A DNA stretch of 64,000 bases from Adineta ricciae (Eukaryota > Rotifera > Eurotatoria > Adinetida > Adinetidae): NCBI GenBank assembly GCA_905250025.1, contig CAJNOJ010000011.1, positions 377,287 to 441,286 on the forward strand, in the 5' to 3' direction. This document shows positions 1-12,229 of the stretch, piece after piece; the stretch's first letter is position 1; each line of letters begins with the position of its first letter. The translations under genes were made by a program, and so were the position numbers. The notes under the pieces are model-generated. The model did no database searches. It had not been told where the DNA came from and saw only the letters and a list, made by a program, of their open reading frames with translations.

Positions 1-1143
1 TTCATTTTCATAACGAAGGTGATCCACAAATTCTGATGCGAACAATCAATCCGACCGAATCGAAGTACATCGATTCAGCAGCGGGAATTCGCATACGTTT
101 TCGTTTAGCCGGTGATCGTTTCCCGCCAACGATTTATTATAAGATCTATACAAACCGTCCGATTCAAGATCTCGGTGCCAATGCTCCACGAGATTATACA
201 CGCCCGTATTTAAAGCTTCCATGTGCAGTTGATTCAAATAACAAACTAAACCGTTTTCCACAACAAGGTTCGTTCGATTTTTGTTCATAAGTATTTGACT
301 GATCGAATTTCTTTCAGATAAAGATGGGTGGTATCGACGCATTGAGAATAATGGTTGGCGACCCGTGGCTTATACGCATTTGTTGCAAGTCAATATGGAT
401 CAATATTATAGTTCAAGTGAACATCGGAAAACAATTTCATTTTCACCGTCGAAAGTAGGAAGGATGAGTAGTGGATGTATTTGCGACAGATGATACCTGT
501 ATGCTCTTAGTAGATGCAGCGACGACAAGATGTGGAGCGGAAACGAAAAGAAAAGAAATTAGAATGGTTAAAAAAGATGTTAGTGATCCATTTGTCCTTC
601 TTCTCCTTATATTCATTTTTGCTTTAACTTAGGTATAAAATCGGTATGATTGATGGTGATAATACTAATGAAACATCAGATAATGAAATGTCTCGACTGA
701 TTAACGACACAACCACTAGTATACTGAGAATATATAACGCATACGGTGCAGATGCTGTCCAAGATTGGGAAGTTAATGAATTACTTGAATGGACACACAA
801 TCTCAACTATGATGATTATTTAAATAATTGGAGAACAATTGGAACAAGTGCTTCATCAAATGTCTTGCATGGTATGTTTCATTTGAGCGAAATCCGTTTC
901 TATTCCATGTTTTCTATTCGTTTACTAGGCAATTCGAAATCATATCGACCATATCGTGATATCGATGATCGAACTATCTCCACGTTAACCGAATCGCGAC
1001 ATGTTTCCGTTCAAGTCAATGTTCCGACTGTTCACTCGGTTCGCGCTCTACCTACAGCGGATAGCGAAGCAAGTTTCGAACGTACAACAACCACCGCCTA
1101 CTCTCAACCAATTAGTGAGCATATAGAAATTCCTTTGAAATAG
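1..1143 (+). CDS. MFI: MFI / C11orf65 homologue, 5'-truncated by the window edge
   Basis: The N-terminus lies upstream of base 1. Exons whose phases agree are 1-267, 318-454, 514-578, 633-871 and 929-1143, with introns of 49-59 nt. The protein follows vertebrate MFI (C11orf65) closely: an INP...DAAAGI-like block, then RFRL, FPPTIYYKI and a CPRDYT-like block, the GWYRRIENNGWRPV block across the first intron, a basic RRQDVERKRKEKKLEW helix, and a QDWEVNELLEWT..LNYDDY block in exon 4. In mammals MFI is described as a mitochondrial fission-related partner of Drp1/MIEF; that role here is inferred by homology only. The C-terminal ~70 residues are poorly conserved. A (TA)n tract follows the stop codon. 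Confidence 0.88.
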
Positions 1144-1159
1144 CGCAAACATTCTTGTA

Positions 1160-1181
1160 GATATATATATATATATATATA
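1160..1181. repeat. (TA)n microsatellite
   Basis: An uninterrupted run of about 11 TA units lies between two convergent genes, in the probable 3' flank of the MFI homologue. A shorter (TA)n stretch sits near 2647-2661. Confidence 0.95.
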
Positions 1182-1223
1182 ATTAAAAAAAACGGACAGA
1201 TTTTGATATTTATCTTTGTTTTA

Positions 1224-2550
1224 TTACAGAAATGGATTTGAATATGGTTCGATAGGTGAATTTTTACTTGAAGTTGAATGTTTCAGATCATTGTAGAAAC
1301 AGATTAAATAGCAATTGGGATAATGAGGAAAAAGATCATATATATCACACATATGTGACATAGGACCATTAATTGATGAAGCCGTTCTCAGAAGACTTAG
1401 CATGATGAACGCTATTGACATACAGACCAGATAGAAGAAGTACGGAGATTGCACTGCTAAGGGCACTTTTTCCACATAAGTATCGAATAATAGCCAAAAG
1501 CCTCGCCAGAGGAGAACACAAGCAAAAAATGCAGCTAGATGACGAATATTTCGTATTAAAGATGGATAATTTAAGTAGAAGAATGTTGGTAAGGAACAGA
1601 TTCTATCCGAACATGATTGAGTGTACATAAGAAGAAAATACAAAGGAAAACCAAGACATAGACTCAAGCCAGCTGACTTGTAAGCGTCTTTAGGATAGAG
1701 AAAAACATCCAGTAATGTATAAGAGCCACGCCATGCTAATAAAGATAAAAGCGACATAATAAATTCATAGAAAATGTAGTTAAGAAAATGAGCAAGACGT
1801 TCACTAATCTAAACATAGATCAAAGAATATACGTTTATCGAGAGAATTCAGGTAAATTACTTTTTCTGTTAGAAATGGTGTTCCAATTCGAATATTATAT
1901 TCAATTGAATCATAACTCAGTATAAATGGAGCACAAACAAGATCACACGGATGTCCCATGATAGTAATAACAGCTAGAATAGCAGCAATACTGACAATAA
2001 GCATGAGCACCCACTCGTTGGATGTATAACGATCCCAGATTGTCCACATTGACACCCACTGAACAATGTAATTCGAAGCCATGAGTAAATTATGAAGTTG
2101 CAAGATGATCCGAACGAATAAGCTTGAATTTTGCCTATGAACGAAATCATAGAGACGATCTTGATCCATGTAGATGAAAAGAAAGATCAGTTGAGCTAAG
2201 CAATAGAGTAATGGCAAGACACTCCAATGTTTTCCGGTTGAAGTTTGAAGCCATTCGACCATAAAATTCCATCCAGCTTGCCAAAAGAGTATCAGCAATG
2301 GAAAGACGAGAAATCCAGCGACGAGCGGTTGAAAAATAAAAAATAACGTCGGTTTCGTTCCAGTTCGAACGATGATTTCGCACGGATCGGTCGGTGTTGC
2401 AGTTTCATCCGAAGAGTCGGTTACTTTTCTCGGCGAAATAAGTCGATCGAGTAGTGATATTGTTAGTTCTGTATTCGTTCGTTGACGAGCTTCAAAAAGT
2501 GACTGCGCACGTGGACGAAATCGATCATTATAATTGCTTGATTCGTTCAT
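1224..2550 (-). CDS. Multi-pass membrane protein, probably fuseless-like
   Basis: Two exons, 2550-1833 and 1735-1224, are joined by a 97-nt GTATAT...TTAG intron; the phase fits (one overhanging base plus two), giving about 409 aa. About 85 N-terminal residues are polar. They are followed by roughly eight hydrophobic segments in two similar halves, each opening with a W-x-G-W or WRGSY motif. An internally duplicated membrane protein with WRG motifs resembles the fuseless family (presynaptic membrane protein of Drosophila), but I place it by pattern only. The gene converges on MFI, with 80 nt between stop codons. Membrane protein: sure. Family: moderate. Confidence 0.62.
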
Positions 2551-3038
2551 CAGGCAATATCAATGTGCGGAATTGATTCTCACTAAAATAGAATCGCAAT
2601 TATCGATGTCATTTCTTCTCGCAGACAACTTACGATGTTCTACTGCTATATATATATATATACACAATATGTAGATAGTCCTTATCTCACTTGTATTATT
2701 CAAACAAGTCACTAACGATGTTATTTGACTATAATTTATTTTCTGTGCACGAATACACGCACGTAGGACATACAATATTGATTCGTTTTTCTTCTTCTTT
2801 ACCCCTGTAATATAGAAAGTAAATGAATAGGACAGAAAGAGAAAGAGTCACCCGTTTTTTTTAGGTCTCTTCAATTGACGCAGGAGAAAAACGATACTTT
2901 ATGAAGTAAAAAAGCACGAAAAACGAAAGAAAATATACTTAAGTATTGCTTTAATTATTATGCAAAAGAGTAAAAGATCAAAATATGTAGAAATCAACAT
3001 TAGTCGGGTGTGCTGAATCATGTTGTAGATTTTCTAAA
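2551..3038. other. Intergenic region between divergent genes
   Basis: 488 nt between the start codons of the fuseless-like gene (minus) and CCDC96 (plus). It is AT-rich with a short (TA)n tract near 2650 and no credible ORF. It presumably holds both promoters; I recognise no specific element. Confidence 0.6.
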
Positions 3039-5485
3039 ATGCATCAACCACCTACGATCCTTGAGGGTGATGAAGAAACCGAAGGAGTAGCACAAGTCGG
3101 CGAAGGAACACACTTCCCGCATACGGGTGTTCATCAAGTACCGCCAATGCATGATTCAACGGCGACTGCGGGAGAACTACAGCCACGTGAAGATGAGGGA
3201 GTTGGGTATGGAGAAACGCCAACATTACAAAATGAAATGATTGCTGTAAGTGGTGATACGCCAACTGACGCACCACAACAAGCCGAGTATAAACAGCCAT
3301 CATCTGTTGATCATCCTATCATTGAAGATGGAGCACAAGAAGGAACATCTGTTGATCCAGATGTCGAACGTGAAATTCAAGAACGATCCGAGGATCACAG
3401 TGGTTTAGCAGGCGTTTCAGACGATGAAGCTGAACATCCTGTACGAGCAGATGTACAATCACCGATACCCGAAGAACCATCGGATGGTTCTCCACATGCT
3501 CAAAAACATCCTCATTTGGATGACACTCTGCCTGTTCGTATCATTCTCATGTTCACCCAATCGAGAGATTTGAATCTTTGAATTGTGTTTAGAGCACACC
3601 TGATAAACAACATCTATCAGCGAGAAGTCATAAAGATGTGTATGTATTTGAATCTTTGTGGAGAAGAATATGTTATAATCTTTTCCTTTAATTTCAGTGA
3701 ATTTAAAGACGTTGATCATCGAGATGAACCCGAAGATTTAGTACCGGTCGAACCCGAGATACAAATAGATCGTGAACAACTTCTTGCTCGTTATCACGTT
3801 TGTTCATACGGATGCAATCGTTCAAACATTCATTCATTTGTCTTCTTTCCAGGAAGCTGAAATCGAACGTGATCGTCTTCGAGGTATCAATGTTGCTTTA
3901 CAACAACGTTTAGCTGAATACTTACAAAAACGCAAAGTAATATATCGTCAACTAAGTTCTTTCAATGCCATGTCTCGTCTCGATGTCCAAAGGGTACGGA
4001 AGATGTTCCAGCTGTCGCACATGGCAACGAACGTTCGACAGCTGAACAGCAACAACGCTATCAAAAATATCTCAGTGAAATCGAAAGTTTACAAGAACGA
4101 ATCAAATATGATCAGAGCGAGTACGAACGACAACGTCAAGAGTACGAGGAACAAATTCAAGAGAAAAAAGAACATGTCGATCAACTGAAAATTGAATATG
4201 TTCGATTAGTTAAACAAATTGCATCCAAAGCCGTTTTCTCTCGCAGTGGTAAAACAATAACCAATCAGGTAGGAACGAGTCGAAATCAATAATAACAACA
4301 TATTTAAGTTCTTTGTTTGAAATATAATCATATTGTTTTAATAATACAGGATTGGCGTACACCGCCAAGAAACTTTTCTGTTGTATGTATAGTTCTTCTC
4401 ACACTATTCCTACTCTTCTAGTTCTCTACAGCGCTTTATTCTTTCGATTAGTATGAATATCCGAACGGTGAATGAAAGATTTGTTTGATTCGTTTCAGGA
4501 AGTGGAAACTTATTTAACTTTGTTACGAGAAAAGGAAGAAGAGCTGATCAAGGTAAGAAAACAAATAATAATTGAAACTAATCGAATAATGTACTACATT
4601 TAGACCAGACACGAAAACATTCGTTTGAAAAATCAGTTAAAGAAACGTGAAATGCAACTGAAATCCAAAGAACAGCTATCCGAAGGTTTACACATGATCG
4701 ATTTCGAACAATTGAAGATCGAAAATCAAACATATAGTGAAAAAATCGAAGAACGAAATGAAGTAACTCACTTCGTCTTCATCCACTCAGTCTTTCACTT
4801 TTTTCCTCGCCTAGGAATTGAACAAACTTCGAAAAAAAATCGGTACCACAGTTCAAACTCTAAGTCATATTAAAGAAAAACTTAATTATGTCGGTCAACA
4901 ACGTGCCAAAGCGGAAAGTATTCTCGAACAGACGGAATCTGAAGTGAAACAGGTACGAATCACTAATCAATTTCATTTCATCAAATATTTTTCTTTCGTT
5001 CTTGCGACAATATTTGAAAGCATCAACACTGAAGTTCTTATTGATTTACAGAAACACATTAGTTCGGCATTAGGCACTGAATTTCAATCGAGCTATCACG
5101 ATAAATGTCAGATTAGCGTTTAACCTTTTGTCACGGAGCGATATTTCTCTGACATTTCGGCACAGTGTTGCCTACTGTGCTCGAAATAGTCGAACAGCTG
5201 AGCAGATTTTTGATCATGTAAATGACACTGTCTTTCTTTCCTATGTAGAAACGTGATGAATTAGCAACGATTAAACGTCGTCGTGATCGTTTGCGACAAG
5301 AAAATCAAACACTCAAGCAAAGTTCGGGTTTGATCGGGAACGAACTTTTACTTCGAGATTATGAAGAACGGTACGATGACATCGACAAATGTACCGAGAA
5401 GCTGGAAAATTTGAAAAAACACCATGCGGAGATCACATTAACGTGTAAAGTCCTGAAGAAAAAGATTTCTAAGGTTCAATCATAG
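3039..5485 (+). CDS. CCDC96: CCDC96 (CFAP184) axonemal coiled-coil protein
   Basis: Start ATG at 3039. The first exon encodes an acidic, disordered N-terminus of about 165 residues. About eight short introns follow; one with checked boundaries is 3937-3992 (56 nt). The C-terminal two thirds is continuous coiled coil with CCDC96 signatures: RLRGINVALQQRLAEY, then EGLHMIDFEQLKIENQTY, then KIEERNE, and near the end GNELLLRDYEERYDDID. In other animals CCDC96 pairs with CCDC113 on ciliary doublets and at basal bodies and helps anchor nexin-dynein regulators, so a ciliary role is expected in a heavily ciliated animal. The stop at 5485 lies 131 nt from the convergent SREBP stop. The low-complexity N-terminus is typical of the family. 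Confidence 0.92.
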
Positions 5486-5616
5486 ATTTATATATATATA
5501 TTTTAAACATACAATAAAAAGCAGCTTTTTTTTTCTTTTTTTCCTTTCTATATAATAATTCACACTAAAAACACAACGAAAAGTATTGTTTCTTTTTAAT
5601 ACATGTTCGAAAATAT

Positions 5617-8600
5617 TCAAAGGGTCAAGTACGGCTGACGGATTAGCGTTAAGCATTGCTGTCGTAAACGATAAAGATCGTTATTTTTCTTGGATGGAGG
5701 TGTCGAGAGATTAGCAGCTTGTTGAAGAAGTGTGCGATAATGATAAATTGTTGACGGAAGGAAATGACAGAATAGTAAAAGTGCAGCGATGATATCAAGA
5801 TTAGGAGGGAGTTCTACAAAGAAAAACTTATTCGAATTTCGAAAAATCGATCGTTGGAAAGTATTACCTTCTTTTGTTGAGTTTACTCGTTTGAGTGCAC
5901 GTTCAAATAATGTTTGGGTCGCTATTGGATTCAAACCGGATGACACACGAAAGATTGATTCGAATAGATAAAGCTAAAAACGTCGTACAATCGCTTCTTC
6001 AATGTAAAGACAAAAGCTTTCATTTCTCACTCGTTGCTTCGGCAATTTCATCATACGATTCAATTGTCGATAGATATCCAATTCCTGTTGAAAATCATGT
6101 AGATATGGAGTTTGTTTCTCATTGCTTGACATTGTGCTCGTTAGAAGTCGAAGACGTAATGCGAGAATGCCATCGAGTAATAAGGTATGAATCGCCTAAA
6201 GACAAGATTGAGTCGATTTCTCACCCTCAAAATGAATCGATTTACCACGTCAAGATTTTCTTCGTTGTCTGTCGTATTGTGAATCGAATTTTCAATCATC
6301 GAAAGTATCATTCGACTTGATTGGCCCAGTTGTTCCAATAAAGATACCCGCGTGCTGTTCGATTGATCATCATCATCATTCAACACCAAAAGAATGCTAT
6401 GAATTGTTTCGATAATGGAAATATATCGCTCACTAAAACAAATCATTTGCAACGATCAATTTCTTTCGCTTTTAGCACTTACTCAACGATATTTCTCGCA
6501 CGCGCCATTTCATAAATCGTCTCTCCATTTTGCCGAAGAACATCACTGGACGTGACATCATCGATGCACAATTTATCGTTTGAAATACAACGTACCACTT
6601 GTAAACTATGTTGCCACCAGGAGAACAAATCCAAATCTTGTTGGTTTTTAATCGCGACTGCCGGTTGTTGTTGAGCTTGGTGATCATCTTGTAGTAAAAG
6701 TTGATTGTGAATATTATCATAGAGAAGGTATTCCAAGTATTGTAAACGTATTGATTCGAGAAAATTAGTTTGTTGAATTCGAATGGACTGTTTTTCAAAT
6801 AAAAATTCATTGATTCGCTCGACATCAGCCAGCCAGATATCATTTATATCGGCAATACAAAAACATTTCAAAACGTACGGTATAAAAATCGAAAAGATTC
6901 CGCCCAATTTGTTCAACGTCAATGCGGAAAGAAAGTAAATTTCGTTATGTTTTCTCATGTCTAGTTTCTTTCCGGCGTTCATTGATGTATTGATCGTGGA
7001 AAGGAATAAATTGAACAAAGCCAATGACGATGACGGTGAATGATATTCGATTTTCCATAATTGCAAAAGACAATCGTTTAATTCACGATTGTAATCACGT
7101 GTATCGATGGATTTAGTCCATCCAGACCAGAAGATTAACCATCGACCGAGAACGATTAAGTTAACACAGAAACGCGTCATTTGCCATGTGATCGATGAGA
7201 GATAATATAAAAGTGTATTATCGATTGTAACGTAGAGTTTCTCGCAGCATTGACGATAATATATTCTCGCTTCGGTTAATTGATTCTAAAAACGAAGAAA
7301 CAAAACAGATTTGTTGGGAAATATTCGATGAATCTGGAGATTTTTGTGGGGGAAGAACGCCGAGGAATGTCTTACTTCTGCCATGAGTTGATCTGCTTTT
7401 TTCTTATAAACATAGTATTCATGCATTTCTGATTCCGGAACGATGGGTTCGCCATAGACAAATAGTTTCACCAGACAGACAAGACATATGCCAAGATTTA
7501 ACATCCATGCTACTAATTGTCGCCAATACGTACTTAGAAACGCTAAAACGGCAAATTTTAGAAAAAAAACGAAGTCGTAGTGAATGGTTTTACTTGACGA
7601 ATGCAGATTTTCATTGTTGTTTGCGGATTGTAATGTCCGCGAACCAATAATCGATTGCGTTTCTGCTAAATCATTAGAATCTGATGCATGGATTAGATTC
7701 AATAAGTAATTGAATGGATTAGTAATCAGAACGCATAGCATAAAACAACATAAGACCAAACGAGATCCATTGACCATGCCTTGTTTGCTTGTCGTACGTT
7801 TTTGTCCTAATACAAATAAGTCGAGTTGATCCGAAGGGAAAATCTTGTTGACTTACGTTTTGGAGCCGGACTGTACGCATCGTCACTTGAATTGAAACTT
7901 GATTCGCTCGAATCACTATGAGATGAGGGTGGTGTCGTCGGATTTTTCACTGATGGGTTTCGTTCCGGCGGAGATAGTTCATTAACAGGCGAGACATCAA
8001 CATCTGAGTTGGAGAATAGATTTCTTATCTTATCTTCAGCGAAAGAAGTGTAACTTACTGGTTAAATTCAATCGTTTGAGAATAATTTTCAACGTGTTGT
8101 TTTCTTCTTCTAATCGACGGTTAGTTGTTTGAAGTTGTCGAATAAATTCAATTGTTCGTCGGAGTACACCAGATTTTTGTACCTAATCACATGTTGTACT
8201 TCGAGATGAATATCAATGGTATTTACTTACTTTTTCATCAGTATCCGCAACAATTTCTTTTAATTCAAGTATTCGCTCGTTGATGCTCGAACGATACCGT
8301 TTCTCAATCGCATTGTGCGATGATTTTCGTCGGACACGGCCACCTCCGGTACCATTACCGAAACCACCATGTGTGCTTGTTGCCATGTGGCTGTTGGATG
8401 GTGAGTCATGTCGGCTGCCTTCATCTGAACTATTGTTATTATTACTCATATGACTGTTTTGATTGACGATCTTCAAAGGAATATTATTTCCAATGATCGT
8501 ACTGTTCTCAAGAAGGCTTGAAAAGGAGCCAACATTCGAGGTGGATGTATCGGGCGCGGAACAGATTAACTAAAAGAAATCAGATGAAGATGTTGAAAGA

Positions 8601-9361
8601 AAAACTAAGATGCGCATACAGCTTGAAATTGATCTAGTGTAACCGGAATAGGTTCGGGCTTTTTAATTAACTTCGGCAGGTGAGCAGGATGTGATGGGCG
8701 AGACCGTTTTGATGAAGTCGGTTTACTTCCGGATGTACTTTTGTTCCTTTGATACTCCGAGATACCCACAGATAACATTGATGAAGTCTGCAGAAGAAAA
8801 GGGGATGCTGTGTTGTAAGTATTCACGGACGTCTTACCGGAGTCGAAGGAGGTGGTGGCGAAGATGAATATTTCATCACCGATTGATGCGCTTGATGTTG
8901 TTCAATTAAAGTTTGCAATGTACCCGATGACATGTACTCCTCCACCGGTGCTTCCCTCGTTTGAACATTGCTATTTTGCGTTATTTTGTCCGATGCTGTA
9001 GGGAGTACCGTTGCATCATACGAGGGTGGTGGTAATTCAATAGGAGGTGGTTGTAAATAAGTCGTAGTAGTATTTGTCGACGGATCAAAATATTGAAAAT
9101 CATTTGTACTGATATCGAATTCCGAGAAGAAATCATTGAACGCTGTGTCTGATAGTTTCAAATCACATGTTAAATAATCTTTGATATCTAAATGAAAGTT
9201 TATTTTTTGTTTACAAAAGTTGTCCTGTTTTGCTACGTGAAGCAATGATTCAACATACCACCGACGACAGTTGGATCAATCGTCATGTTTCCTTGTTGAT
9301 GTTGATGTTGCTGTTCTTGCTGTTGATATTCTTCAAATTGAAATAAATTGCCGCTCATCAT
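5617..9361 (-). CDS. SREBF: Sterol regulatory element-binding protein (SREBP), membrane-bound bHLH-LZ factor
   Basis: The ATG pair at 9361/9358 opens an acidic, Q-rich N-terminus (LFQFEEY, then a DYLT...FNDFFSEF block) typical of the SREBP activation domain. The bHLH at about 8340-8230 reads SSHNAIEKRYRSSINERI; the Tyr in EKRYR is the SREBP hallmark. A leucine zipper follows at about 8160-8040. Transmembrane 1 (about 7777-7700) starts GMVNGSRLVLCC, next comes a luminal loop of about 45 residues containing GSRTLQS, then transmembrane 2 (about 7560-7460). The rest to 5617 is the SCAP-binding regulatory domain. Conventional SREBP is released by S1P in the loop and S2P at TM1. The intron before TM1 (about 7854-7815) has tandem GTAAGT donors; only the inner GTCAAC donor keeps the frame. 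Confidence 0.93.
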
Positions 9362-9827
9362 TCTATCTAATTACGCAAGCAACATAGAGAAATGAACTGA
9401 AAGAATAAAATTTTCTTTTCTTTTCAAAACGGATCACGCCATCCTAAGTACATGACGAATATGAGTCATCTCGATGTCAAATCAAATTATTTCATAAATT
9501 TCAATTCCACGCGTGATTGGATCGTCTGCATCAGATACCGCCTTTTCGGACAAAATAAACAACAACTTATCTTTTTCTCATCAGAAAATACACCCAGAAC
9601 ACAAGGTCATATGGTGCAGTTGATCCACATAGATGTCGTTGGTGGACGACGATCCATCCTTATACGTATATTCAAATTCCTGTTCTGTTATTCGCAGAAA
9701 ATGTACCGGATTGAAAATACATCTATGACTATATACACATACACGATCCTTTGACATTCTTTAGTTTATACAAAAAAAATTTGTCTAGTTAAGAAGATTT
9801 TCTATCACAAAGTGAAAGTTTGAGTAT
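9362..9827. promoter_or_regulatory. SREBP upstream region with SRE-like, E-box-like, AP-1 and inverted CCAAT motifs
   Basis: 466 nt separate the SREBP start from the GTF2H4 stop. Visible motifs: ATCACGCCAT at 9433-9442 (8 of 10 bases of the classical SRE ATCACCCCAC), TGAGTCA at 9462-9468, the palindrome CACGCGTG at 9508-9515 and GATTGG (inverted CCAAT, an NF-Y type box) at 9515-9520. SREBP genes in vertebrates are autoregulated through SRE plus NF-Y sites. Function here is inference; such short motifs also occur by chance. A 100-codon plus-strand ORF (9452-9754) has no family resemblance and is treated as chance. Confidence 0.3.
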
Positions 9828-12020
9828 TTATTCATTGCTCGTCTTCGGTCGTTGCATTTTCCAGAATCGCTTCACTTCTTCATGACCGGCTTTTGAAACG
9901 ACCACACACCGTTTTTGTGCGCTACTCCAAAGTAAGACATTCAAATCCTAACGAAAGAAGCTTCGATTCGCATGAGAAAATGAAAATCAAAGTTGTACTT
10001 TGGCGTATTTTTCGATTAATTCGAAGTCATTCGCGGAGTTAAATTGATTGTAAAGCATACCTTCCTGGTCAACAATTCGATCGCGTTCCATTTCCCTTAA
10101 AGAAACCAAATACGATCGAATTACACATGAAAAGTCTCGAGTTACCATAGACGAATCTGATCACTGATCGTCGTAGGAATCAACGGCTTGTTTTCTAGCA
10201 ACTAGTTGAAAAAACATAAGATAGATCACATGATACAAGCAAAACGGAAGTTGCTCGTACTCTTTTGCGCATCTGTGGGTGTGCGTGTGATTTCATAAAG
10301 TTTAAGATCTATTTCATAAGAAATCGGATGAAGAAGACTAATGAAAAGTGAGAGTTTCAAACCAGGTCGGCGGATATTTCATTGCTCAATGCGTTTCGAA
10401 TACTTTGCCGGGTGATAAGTCCAACACTCATATTCGGAAATCTAAACAGATTGGGAAAAAAAACTTTTGTGCGTATTGAAAATCAATTACAAACCGATAG
10501 AGCATCTTGCAAAACAATTCGATAATTTTCAAATAAAGATCATTGTCTAAATATGAAGAATAGATGTGATTTAGATAGGAGAACACTTGTGCGAACGAAC
10601 TTGTGTAAGCATAAACACGATAATTTGTTTCAACAATGAGAAAACCAGATTGAATTTCATCAGCTCCGAGTTGTTGCTCTGCAGATGCACTTGTCGCTAA
10701 ACCGGATGCTAATTCAATCGCAAGTTTCGTCGGATAGAAACGTTTGATTTTTCTCTAAAATAACCTCTTTGATCGCTTATCAACTTTTCTCTTTTCAAGT
10801 TCACTTACGGTTTTTTGCCAAATGAGACCGAGCTCTCGAAGATGTTGAACGAAGTTTTCTTTTATTGCACTAAACTTTTCACACGAATAATCCTATGGTC
10901 GATAAAGAGAATCGATAAAAATGTTTGTTTTCGTTGTACATTACTTTGCCGAATGTCGCAAAACTCAATTGGAATAAAAAGATCAAATGTTCACTAATAT
11001 CTTCGCCGCGTTGCTGAAAACCATCGAATGAGGATGAAAAATCTTTCGGTTAACGAGAAGGAGATTTTACCTGCCGTGTTTCTAATGAATTGATAATGAA
11101 GAACCACACTTGTGATCGACGGTTCATCAGTAGGAATTTAAAACCAGAGCCTGTTATTGTATACGGATCAGTGTTTGACGATGACGTGTCTTCATTTCTA
11201 TTTGCACAGGAAATCTTTTTTCAGCATACATTGCAATTAACATTGAAGACGAACCTTTTGAGCAATTTAGCATGGAGAAAAACATCGATTGTGTCACGAG
11301 TGACTTGTCCTTTATCCGGAGTAACAAGATATTGTAGAACGCACTAAACAGCGAACGAAAGCAGTGATCAAACAAAGTATCAGATATGAACTTACATCCC
11401 ATCGAGTTGAAGAGTAAATATTGAGTTCTTCTAGTTTTTTCGCATTGCGTTCACTTGGAGTGGACGATGAGTCTGTTTCATCAAGCCAACTGGTTGTCCT
11501 AAACAATCACCAGTTCATCGCCTCTGTTTCCATGACGGTTATAAATCTAACTTACCCTCCAAAGATCGCGCCAGTTAAATTATTTCTAAACGTCGCATCC
11601 ACTTGCCAATCAGTGCCAACTTCATTCCAAATACCAAGTTGGACGAGCATTCGACTGATGCTTTTATAAGTACTAATCGAATGGATGGTGCGATTTGATT
11701 CTTTACACAACATCTCTCATTTACTTTTGATGCGATGGATTAATCCACGACGAAACAACACTTTGACTTAGTGGCTGTGGCTGTCCAGTGGCTTCCGAAT
11801 TCGGCAAACAAATAAATCTCATAATGATCGTTCTTGCAAGAACTGGTAATTCACTAAGAATAAAAACGATCGACACGTCATTCTTAACGATCTGGCGGTT
11901 TTTTTTTATAACAAACCGGAATATTGCTAAGCAACTTGCCGGATGCCCGTAAATGTTTTGTGTGACATTGGCTGGTAAACTGGCAATATACTCGTGTAGA
12001 TTAGCGAATTGATCAGACAT
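9828..12020 (-). CDS. GTF2H4: General transcription factor IIH subunit 4 (p52 / Tfb2)
   Basis: About ten small exons are separated by introns of roughly 50-65 nt. The N-terminus from the ATG at 12020 contains IYGHPASCLAIFR, a short intron, then LSELPVLARTIIMRF and VVSSWI, which match p52. The C-terminus ends in EEVKRFWKMQRPK, as in the p52 C-terminal domain that contacts p8/TTDA. p52 anchors the XPB helicase in TFIIH, acting in transcription initiation and nucleotide-excision repair. A longer upstream reading exists only from a TTG at 12083, so the ATG at 12020 is preferred; a CTTTTTAG acceptor sits 11 nt before it. The gene is third in a tight minus-strand cluster after NUP93 and PRPF4. Confidence 0.93.
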
Positions 12021-12031
12021 TGAGCAATAAT

Positions 12032-12033
12032 CT
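12032..12033 (-). other. Splice acceptor 11 nt upstream of the GTF2H4 ATG (candidate trans-splice site)
   Basis: The minus strand reads GACTTTTTAG just before the 5' leader of GTF2H4, 209 nt downstream of the PRPF4 stop. It could receive a spliced leader or be the end of a 5'-UTR cis intron. Confidence 0.45.
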
Positions 12034-12229
12034 AAAAAGTCTATTAGGCTTTTTCTTTCTCCAAACACTTTACTCTGATTCAATCGTCAACAACAATGAG
12101 AATAAATGTCTCAAGTGAATTTTTTCTTTCAATCATCATTGAACATCAACACAAAAAAGGAAAAAGAACGAGAGCGAGAGAGAGTGTAGGCAAACACACA
12201 CATATAAAGACAAAAGAAAGATCATCTGA

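Noticed and set aside
9452..9754. 100-codon plus-strand ORF upstream of SREBP
   Set aside because: No family resemblance, no acceptor or donor context; it covers the probable SREBP promoter.
12021..12083. Longer GTF2H4 N-terminus from 12083
   Set aside because: It relies on a TTG start directly after a stop codon; the ATG at 12020 fits the p52 N-terminus and sits just behind a splice acceptor.
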